A stretch of 38,066 nucleotides of DNA from Acidimicrobiaceae bacterium (GTDB lineage Bacteria > Actinomycetota > Acidimicrobiia > Acidimicrobiales > UBA8190). Numbering within the stretch: the stretch's first letter is position 1; the number at the start of each line of letters is the position of its first letter. The notes below the pieces were generated by a model. The model saw only the letters and a list, made by a program, of their open reading frames with translations, had not been told where the DNA came from and made no database searches. Shown piece by piece: positions 31,891 to 38,066 of this stretch. The stretch covers positions 29,458 to 67,523 of the forward strand of contig PLIG01000103.1 in NCBI GenBank assembly GCA_003139255.1. Reading direction: 5' to 3'. Position numbers and translations under genes: made by a program.

Positions 31891-34053
31891 GTGAACAGAC
31901 TGGCCTCGGAGACGAGCCCCTATCTCCGCCAACACGCGGACAACCCGGTCGATTGGTACCCCTGGGGCGAGGAGGCGCTGGCGTCGGCGCGCGAGCTCGA
32001 TCGCCCGGTGATGCTCTCGGTGGGGTACTCCTCGTGCCACTGGTGCCACGTCATGGCGCACGAGTCCTTCGAGGACACCCAGATCGCCGAAGAGCTCAAC
32101 AGCCGCTTCGTGTCGGTGAAAGTCGACCGGGAGGAGCGCCCCGACGTCGACGCAATCTACATGGAGGCGGTGCAGGCCGTCTCGGGTCGTGGCGGGTGGC
32201 CCATGACCGTCTTCTTGACACCCGACGGCCGGCCGTTCTTCGCCGGCACCTACTTCCCGCCCCATGACCTGCCCGGGGTGCCCGGGTTTCGCCGCGTCCT
32301 CGACGCTGTGGACGACGCCTGGCGACACAGGCGCAGCGAGATCGAGCAACAGGCGAACGCCCTGTTGGAGGCGGTAGCGCAACGCACACGGCTGCCCGGC
32401 GACATGGTGGTCCCACCGGCTCGTGACCCAGCTCCGACCACGGCCAGGGCCGTGACCGCAGCCTGGCCCGGGACGGCCGACGAGGAAGGTGCCTCAGCCG
32501 CCGCCGGCGCAATGGACCGCGCCCAGGACAAGCGAGCTGTCCCCGAGCCGGCACAGCAGGCCACGCGGCTCATCGCTGCCGCCGCCTCGGAGCTCGGGGC
32601 TCGGTTCGACGCGCGTTGGGGTGGCTTCGGTTCTGCTCCGAAGTTCCCGCATCCCACGCTCATCGAGCTGTGCCTGCAGCACCACCGGTTGAGCGGCGAG
32701 GAGGCCTCGCTGGCCATGGCGAGCACGACGCTCGGCGCGATGGCGGCCGGGGGCATCTACGACCATCTGGGGGGCGGCTTCCACCGCTACGCCACCGAGA
32801 ACACCTGGACGGTCCCTCACTTCGAGAAGATGCTGTACGACCAAGCCGGACTGGTACGCGCCTACCTGCACGCGTGGCAAGTGACCCATGACGCCCGTTG
32901 GCTCGTAGTGGTGGAGGAGACGATCGACTACGTCCTGCGCGATCTGGCACTTCCATCGGGAGGTCTCTGCTCGGCAGAGGACGCTGACTCTGAAGGCGAA
33001 GAGGGGCGCTTCTACCTGTGGAAACCCTCTGAGATCTCGACAGTGCTCGGAGCGAAGACGGGAGCGGTCGTCTCGCGCTGGTACGGGGCGACCGATGTCG
33101 GCAATTTCGGGGGCCGGTGCATCTTGCGACGCCTCCCAGGTGAGCGGCTCGAACGGCCACGCGAGGTGGAAGACGCGCGCGTGCGCCTGCTCGCCGCCCG
33201 TGCAGAGCGCGTACGTCCCGAACGCGACGACAAGGTGCTCACTGAATGGAACGCCTCCTTCGGCGCCGCGCTCGCCGAGGCGGCAGGAGCCACAGGGCGC
33301 CACGACTGGGCGGAGGCGGCAGTCAGGCTCGCCCGGTTCCTGCTGTCCGAGCTACGCCGCCCGGGCGACGGGCGTTGGCTTAGGTCGTGGCAGGACGGAC
33401 ACGCCCGACATCTCGCCTACGCCGCCGACTACGCATGGGCGGTCCATCTCTTCACACGCCTGGCAGAGCTCACAGGCAAGGCCGAGTGGCTCGAACGCGC
33501 CCGAGAGACCGCTCACGACATGCTCACGCTGTTCGCCGAGCCCGGTGTCGTGCTCTACACCACAGGAGCCGATGCGCCGCGCCTCGTCGTGCGACCGATG
33601 GAGCTGACCGACGGGGACAGGCCGTCTGCGACCTCTGTGGGCGCAGCCGCTCTTCTGAGGCTGGGAGCGCTGTGCGGCGACGAGCAGCTCACTGCCAACG
33701 GCGAGCTGCTGTTGGACAGGCTCCTTACGGTGGCACTCCGCCAGCCGCTCGCGGTGGCAGGCGCCGTCGTCGCCAGCACCCTCGCCGGCAACGGGATTAC
33801 CGAGGTCGTCGTCGCCGGGGATCGGCCTGACCTCTTGGCCATCGCGCGGTCGCGATACGAGCCCGACCAGGTGCTCGCGTGGGGAGAGCGCACGAGCTCC
33901 CCCCTGTGGGAGGGCCGCGGCGATCCCGTCGCGTACGTGTGCCGCCGGTACGTCTGCCAAACCCCGTCCTCCACGGTGGAGGACCTCCAGGCACACCTGG
34001 ATGCCGAGCGCGACTTCGCGCGTCGTCGCTTCGCGTCGGTGCCCGCAACGTGA
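31891..34053 (+). CDS. YyaL/DUF255 thioredoxin-fold protein
   Basis: Family with an N-terminal thioredoxin-like domain and a C-terminal alpha/alpha barrel like N-acylglucosamine 2-epimerase; related to human SPATA20; biochemical role not established. It begins [19 protein letters not shown], has the redox-type [18 protein letters not shown] near residue 50, [57 protein letters not shown], and [18 protein letters not shown]. 720 residues, longer than usual because of an Ala/Pro/Glu-rich stretch at about residues 166-233 between the two domains. GTG at 31891 is chosen for the family N-terminus. Its stop overlaps the next gene as GTGA. Confidence 0.92.
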   Translation: MNRLASETSPYLRQHADNPVDWYPWGEEALASARELDRPVMLSVGYSSCHWCHVMAHESFEDTQIAEELNSRFVSVKVDREERPDVDAIYMEAVQAVSGRGGWPMTVFLTPDGRPFFAGTYFPPHDLPGVPGFRRVLDAVDDAWRHRRSEIEQQANALLEAVAQRTRLPGDMVVPPARDPAPTTARAVTAAWPGTADEEGASAAAGAMDRAQDKRAVPEPAQQATRLIAAAASELGARFDARWGGFGSAPKFPHPTLIELCLQHHRLSGEEASLAMASTTLGAMAAGGIYDHLGGGFHRYATENTWTVPHFEKMLYDQAGLVRAYLHAWQVTHDARWLVVVEETIDYVLRDLALPSGGLCSAEDADSEGEEGRFYLWKPSEISTVLGAKTGAVVSRWYGATDVGNFGGRCILRRLPGERLERPREVEDARVRLLAARAERVRPERDDKVLTEWNASFGAALAEAAGATGRHDWAEAAVRLARFLLSELRRPGDGRWLRSWQDGHARHLAYAADYAWAVHLFTRLAELTGKAEWLERARETAHDMLTLFAEPGVVLYTTGADAPRLVVRPMELTDGDRPSATSVGAAALLRLGALCGDEQLTANGELLLDRLLTVALRQPLAVAGAVVASTLAGNGITEVVVAGDRPDLLAIARSRYEPDQVLAWGERTSSPLWEGRGDPVAYVCRRYVCQTPSSTVEDLQAHLDAERDFARRRFASVPAT

Positions 34054-34793
34054 GCGATCCGGTGCCCATGGCCGAGAGAGAGCGCGCCGCCACGGCGCAG
34101 CGAAAACCGAGCCACGCGCTGTCGCGCCCACGTAGGTATCTGCGACGCCTTTCCCCCACGCCACGCGGCACCCGCCGTTGCATGGTGCTCGCCTGCAGCG
34201 AAGAAGACGTCGCCGCGGTCGACCTCGGCTCCGGGGCGCTCGTTCGTCTTCGAGTCGATCCCTCGCAGAGCTCCGCTCCCTCCTTCGCTCCGTTCGACGT
34301 GGTAGATGCAACCTGGGCCGCTGATCCCGAGCGAGACGACCTCGCTCAGCCCGAGGCCGTTTCGCTCGATGGTGCCCCGGAGGCCGTCGGAGCTCTGCGC
34401 GGGCGACGGGCGCGCAGGGTCCTACGCCGTCTCGTGGCCCCGGTCGAGCAGCACCTGCTCGGCTTCCCAGGCATGTCGGCCCCCTACTGGGAGTTCGGCG
34501 GGATGCGACCGTCTCTGGCCTTGGTGGTCCCGAGTCGCGGGCCACTGCTTTTCCGCCGCAGCGCAGACCACAGCGTGTGGGCTCGCTTCGGATGGCAACG
34601 CAGCGACAACTGGCTGCCTGTGGAGGACCGCCGGGCGGTCGCCTCCCTGTGGGCGTCACGCCGGGATCGCCTCTCGGGGAGGGAGCTCGCGCGCGAGCTC
34701 GGGTTCCGACCGCACTTCCTCGTGGTGACCCTGAGTCGCCCGCGCGACGGCCACTGTTACAAGATCGTCACCGCGATCCTGCCGCGCCCGTAG
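34050..34793 (+). CDS. Hypothetical protein coupled to the YyaL-like gene
   Basis: Not recognised. The 247-residue protein has a basic, disordered first 45 residues ([18 protein letters not shown]), then a compact region with [51 protein letters not shown] and [20 protein letters not shown]. No membrane segment or catalytic motif is obvious. GTG at 34050 overlaps the previous stop as GTGA; ATG at 34068 would also serve. Coupling suggests work alongside the YyaL-like protein. The gene ends 67 bp from a convergent gene; that gap shows no convincing terminator. Confidence 0.7.
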   Translation: MSDPVPMAERERAATAQRKPSHALSRPRRYLRRLSPTPRGTRRCMVLACSEEDVAAVDLGSGALVRLRVDPSQSSAPSFAPFDVVDATWAADPERDDLAQPEAVSLDGAPEAVGALRGRRARRVLRRLVAPVEQHLLGFPGMSAPYWEFGGMRPSLALVVPSRGPLLFRRSADHSVWARFGWQRSDNWLPVEDRRAVASLWASRRDRLSGRELARELGFRPHFLVVTLSRPRDGHCYKIVTAILPRP

Positions 34794-34860
34794 GGGTCGC
34801 TGTCAGCGGCGCTCTTGGCTTGGGCCCTCTCAGTGCTTGAAGCCCTCCGCTAGTCGAGCT

Positions 34861-35547
34861 TCAGCGCGACGCCTTGCCCGAAGGGAGCGCCCTCGAGGCA
34901 AGGTCTTCGGCCATCGCCCATCCGAAGACGACCAGCCGATCGCCGCGCTTCAGGTCGAGCCCGTTGAACAGGGGCTGGACTTCGTCGGACGGACGTACCT
35001 TCGGACCTCCGAGGTCCAGGGCACCGGTCGGCGAACCGTCGCCGACGAGTGTGAACGTGCGATCGTCGATACGCCCCTCTGCGCCGAAACGCTTGGCCAG
35101 GCGGCGACCCCAGGCTCGTTCCTCGCCGGAGGCTTTGTGGCCAGGCCGTGGAACCACGTCGACGAGGCCGGCGAAGGCCTGATACCCCTCTGGGGCGACG
35201 AGGCGGGTTCCCACTAGGACGTCTTCGTCCGGGAAGGCAAGAAGCGCCCGGCGGTACTGATCGCCGAGCAGAAGCCGAAGAGCCTGCTCGGCGCGCGCTG
35301 TGCGGTCCACCGTGGCCAGCCCGACCAACAGCGACGGGGTGCCGCCTATGCGCTCGAGCGTGGCAAAGGAGTATCCCCGTAGCTTGTCACCCTCGCGGGT
35401 GAGGGTGACAAGGACCCATTCCTCGCACTGCTTCGACAGGAAGCCGATGCCGAAACCGGGCTCCCGGTCGACACACAGGTCGGCCATCTCGGCCAGCTCG
35501 GCGTCGCTCAGCGCTGTGCAGTCCTTGGTCCCGACCTCAAACGACAT
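34861..35547 (-). CDS. Conserved-looking hypothetical protein, possible GNAT-like fold
   Basis: Function unknown. The 228-residue protein starts MSFEVGTKDCTALSDAELAE and has alternating strands and helices (EEWVLVTLTREGDKLRGYSF, LLVGLATVDRTARAEQALRL) that vaguely suggest an acetyltransferase-like fold, but no acetyl-CoA motif can be shown. The end (DRLVVFGWAMAEDLA) is hydrophobic. ATG at 35547 has GGAGG 11 bases upstream. It follows dnaE after 182 bp on the same strand. Confidence 0.65.
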   Translation of the reverse strand: MSFEVGTKDCTALSDAELAEMADLCVDREPGFGIGFLSKQCEEWVLVTLTREGDKLRGYSFATLERIGGTPSLLVGLATVDRTARAEQALRLLLGDQYRRALLAFPDEDVLVGTRLVAPEGYQAFAGLVDVVPRPGHKASGEERAWGRRLAKRFGAEGRIDDRTFTLVGDGSPTGALDLGGPKVRPSDEVQPLFNGLDLKRGDRLVVFGWAMAEDLASRALPSGKASR

Positions 35548-35622
35548 TGCCCTGTGTTCCTCCAGCTGATCCGCTCTCCGGCACCGAGGCGAGCAGGTCC
35601 GCCCCATGGAGGTGCTGGCTCC

Positions 35623-35628
35623 AGGATA
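35623..35628 (-). promoter_or_regulatory. Possible -10 box in the dnaE-hypothetical spacer
   Basis: TATCCT on the minus strand fits TAnnnT and would give a 5' untranslated region of about 68 bases before the gene starting at 35547. No -35 at proper spacing. The rest of the 182-bp gap (35548-35729) shows neither a terminator hairpin with T-tract nor a small gene. Confidence 0.3.
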
Positions 35629-35729
35629 CGGGACGCGGAGTCGCCCTCCCACTCGGGTCACATCGAACGGGATCGCAAGTGCTTCGCCTCAGCTCGTCCA
35701 CCAGCCCCAATGTCCTGCCCCGAGACGCG

Positions 35730-38066
35730 TCAAGTCACGATCGCGTTCGGCCCGAGCAGGGCCCGAAGCTCACCTACGAGCCCACGACGGCTGTCTACGT
35801 TGAACGTCGGCGGAAGCCGCAAGGTGGTCTGTCCCACCTCCAAGAAGACCGGCTCGGCTCCCTGGTGTTCGCTGAACAGCTGCTTCAGGCGGTCAACCAC
35901 TCCGTCGCTCAAGGCCGCGACTGGCAGCTTGACCCGAAGCCCGCCGGCACCCTCCAGTCCGAGCTCTGGGCGGAACGCTTCCATGCACACCAACTTGACC
36001 TGCTCGTCACGGACGTCGACGCGACCGCGAACCAAGCAGATCACGTCGTCGGCGAGCACCATCGCCACACTCGCCATGACCTTTGGAAAGACGAAGACCT
36101 CTATCGAGGCCTGGAGGTCCTCTAGGACAAAGGTCGCCATCAGCTCGCCTCGCTTCGTGTAACGGCGAGACAGCGCGGTCACCACCCCACCCACCGATCG
36201 CACCTGTCCGTCGCGACCCATAGCTCCGATCGCCGGACCGTCGTCCTCCTTCAGGTCCGCGATCGAGCAATCGGTCATGCGCGAGAGTGTGGACTCGAGG
36301 CCACGTAGCGGGTGGTCGCTCACGTACAACCCCAGCATCTCCTTCTCGAACGCGAGACGCTGGGGTTTCGTGAACTCGGTGTCCGGGATCGGCACACGCA
36401 CGTCGCCGTAACCCGTCGCCGAGCCGCTCTGCGCGTCAGAGAACCCGTCGATGGATGCGAACAGGGTCGAGATCCCGGCTTCCTCCTCACGTCGGCGTTC
36501 TAAGACACGGTCGCTGATCTCCTCGAACACCAGGCACAGGCCCTGGCGAGGATGCCCAAGGGAGTCGAAGGCGCCAGACTTCACCAGGGACTCGACCGTC
36601 CTCTTGTTCAACACCACGGGGTCGACACGACGGCAGAAATCGTAAAAGTCGGTAAACAGGCCAGCGGAGTCACGTTCGCTCACGATGCGCTCGACCAGGC
36701 TCTCGCCCACGTTGCGCACGGAAGCCAAGCCGAAGACGATTCGACGTTTTCCATCTGTGCCCACCATGGGTGTGAACTCGGCAGATGACGTGTTCACGTC
36801 GGGAACAAGCACCTCTATCCCCAGAATCCTGCACTCGCCCAGATAGACCGCTGTCTTGTCCTTATCGTCGCGCACCGAGGTGAGGAGGGCTGCGAGGTAT
36901 TCCACGGGATGGTGCGCCTTCAGCCACGCTGTCTGGTACGCGACCAGCCCGTAGCCGTACGCGTGCGACTTGTTGAACGCGTAGTCGGCAAACGGCTCGA
37001 TGATGTCGAAGAGCTTCGTACCGAGTTGCTCGGTGTACCCCTGAGCAACGCAGCCGGCGACGAACATCTCGCGCTCGGCCGCGATGAGCGCACGGTCCTT
37101 CTTGCCGCAGGCCTTTCGGAGGTTGTCGGCTTCCTCGAGCGTGTAGCCGGCAATCCGCTGTGCGACACGCATGACCGACTCCTGATAGATCATGAGGCCG
37201 TAGGTGTCGGCCAGTATCGGCTCGAGGTCCGGGTGGAGGTAGGTGACGGCCTGCCGGCCGTTCTTACGGTCGGCATAGTCACGATGCATGTTCGCTGCCA
37301 TGGGACCGGGGCGATAAAGAGCAACCAGTGCAGCGATATCGTCGAAGCCGGTGGGAGCCAATGCGCGCATGAGCGATCGCATGGGCCCACCCTCAAGCTG
37401 GAAAACGCCGATCGACTGGCCCGACCGAAGCATGGCGAAGGTCTCGGGATCGTCGAGCGCCAGCGCGTCGATTTCAGGCCTCTTACCGTCGGTCCGCTCC
37501 ACCAGGTCCAGTGCCCGTTCGATCACCGAAAGGTTCCGAAGACCCAAGAAGTCCATCTTCAGCAAGCCCAGCTGCTCGACCCCGTGCATCTCGTACTGCG
37601 TCACCACAGGGGCTTGCGCAGGGTCTTGGCCGTTCTCCGGCTTGCGCTGCACCGGTAGGTACTCGGTGAGCGGGTCCTTCGTGATCACGACGGCCGCAGC
37701 GTGGATTCCGTCCTGTCTGCGCAGGCCCTCCAACCCCTTGGCCACATCGATAACTCGCCGCGCCTCGTCGTCGGCTCCGTACATCTCACGCAGGCCCTGT
37801 CCTGCGGCAAAGCCGTCCTCGTAACCCTCCGAACGCTCGAGGCACGCCCACAGCGGAGTGTCGCGCCCCATGACCAGAGGGGGCATGGCCTTGGCGATCC
37901 GGTCACCCACCAGATAGGGGTAGCCGAGGACACGTGCCGCGTCGCGAACGGCCGCACGGGCCTTGATCGTGGAAAACGTCACGATCTGCGCCACGTGGTC
38001 AGCTCCGTAACGCTCGGTGGCATAGCGGATCATCTCGGCCCTGAACCGCTCGTCGAAGTCCATGTC
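35730..38066 (-). CDS. dnaE: DNA polymerase III alpha subunit, N-terminal part outside the window
   Basis: Replicative polymerase. The visible part starts at the palm active site: DMDFDERFRAEMIRYATERY, part of the PDIDxDF-type motif holding catalytic aspartates, so the PHP and early palm regions (about 400 residues) lie beyond base 38066. It continues with GIHAAAVVI, LKMDFLGLRNLSVIERAL, VALYRPGPM, YQESVMRVAQRIAGYTLEEAD and FNKSHAYGYGLVAYQTAWLK, then the helix-hairpin-helix region and an OB-fold (GGVVTALSRRYTKRGELMATF). The 778 codons to 38066 are open; the stop is TGA at 35730. The C-terminal pattern is that of DnaE1. Confidence 0.97.
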   Translation of the reverse strand, partial: DMDFDERFRAEMIRYATERYGADHVAQIVTFSTIKARAAVRDAARVLGYPYLVGDRIAKAMPPLVMGRDTPLWACLERSEGYEDGFAAGQGLREMYGADDEARRVIDVAKGLEGLRRQDGIHAAAVVITKDPLTEYLPVQRKPENGQDPAQAPVVTQYEMHGVEQLGLLKMDFLGLRNLSVIERALDLVERTDGKRPEIDALALDDPETFAMLRSGQSIGVFQLEGGPMRSLMRALAPTGFDDIAALVALYRPGPMAANMHRDYADRKNGRQAVTYLHPDLEPILADTYGLMIYQESVMRVAQRIAGYTLEEADNLRKACGKKDRALIAAEREMFVAGCVAQGYTEQLGTKLFDIIEPFADYAFNKSHAYGYGLVAYQTAWLKAHHPVEYLAALLTSVRDDKDKTAVYLGECRILGIEVLVPDVNTSSAEFTPMVGTDGKRRIVFGLASVRNVGESLVERIVSERDSAGLFTDFYDFCRRVDPVVLNKRTVESLVKSGAFDSLGHPRQGLCLVFEEISDRVLERRREEEAGISTLFASIDGFSDAQSGSATGYGDVRVPIPDTEFTKPQRLAFEKEMLGLYVSDHPLRGLESTLSRMTDCSIADLKEDDGPAIGAMGRDGQVRSVGGVVTALSRRYTKRGELMATFVLEDLQASIEVFVFPKVMASVAMVLADDVICLVRGRVDVRDEQVKLVCMEAFRPELGLEGAGGLRVKLPVAALSDGVVDRLKQLFSEHQGAEPVFLEVGQTTLRLPPTFNVDSRRGLVGELRALLGPNAIVT

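Noticed and set aside
34794-34860. CGCTGTCAGCG-type inverted repeat between convergent genes as a terminator
   Set aside because: Stem of five pairs with a one-base loop and no T-tract; not a credible intrinsic terminator.

Overview
The window is high-GC DNA (roughly two thirds G+C by eye), almost wholly coding, with many GTG starts, ATGA/GTGA stop-start overlaps and actinobacterial family variants: a helicase-degenerate PriA, an mIHF next to gmk, and a CoaBC with the actinobacterial-type active site. The best guess is an Actinomycetota chromosome, probably Acidimicrobiia or a relative; the class is inferred from gene order and protein flavour only. No rRNA, tRNA, CRISPR array, transposase or phage gene was seen.

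Region 1 (1-22540, all minus strand) is one co-directional housekeeping block. In transcription order it reads aroC-aroK-aroB-aroQ-M24 peptidase-efp-nusB, then pyrR-pyrB-pyrC-carA-carB-pyrD-pyrF, then mihF-gmk-rpoZ-coaBC-metK-priA, then def and fmt (cut by the window edge). It supplies shikimate and pyrimidine synthesis, nucleotide kinase, CoA and SAM synthesis, transcription and translation factors, and N-formylmethionine handling. Most junctions overlap by 1-26 bases. A convincing PyrR-binding RNA hairpin lies just before the pyrR ribosome-binding site. The gmk gene must start at a CTG that overlaps the mihF stop.

Region 2 (22579-24037, minus) holds a type IV prepilin peptidase and an NfuA-type Fe-S carrier, apparently upstream members of the same run. 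Divergent from them, region 3 (24173-27940, plus) is the most novel part: an ATP-grasp ligase, a radical SAM protein carrying the C-terminal CCAEP motif (Cys version of the CUAEP selenoprotein tail), and a translationally coupled protein with eight cysteines. This looks like a small modification cassette of unknown product.

Region 4 (27962-31758) has a small zinc-knuckle protein, a short plus-strand hypothetical, and a minus-strand run: SDR oxidoreductase, tyrS, a 31-residue membrane microprotein, a lipoprotein and a flavin-reductase-like protein. Region 5 (31891-34793, plus) is a YyaL/DUF255 thioredoxin-fold protein coupled to an unknown protein. Region 6 (34861-38066, minus) is an unknown protein and the C-terminal two thirds of DnaE.

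Two themes recur. First, genes at the head of transcription units repeatedly carry a TAnnnT box 6-7 bases before the start codon and no Shine-Dalgarno, the signature of leaderless mRNAs. Second, several proteins carry low-complexity insertions or tails, some encoded by visible short direct repeats (CarB linker, AroC tail, radical SAM tail); AroK and the YyaL-like protein have insertions without visible repeats.
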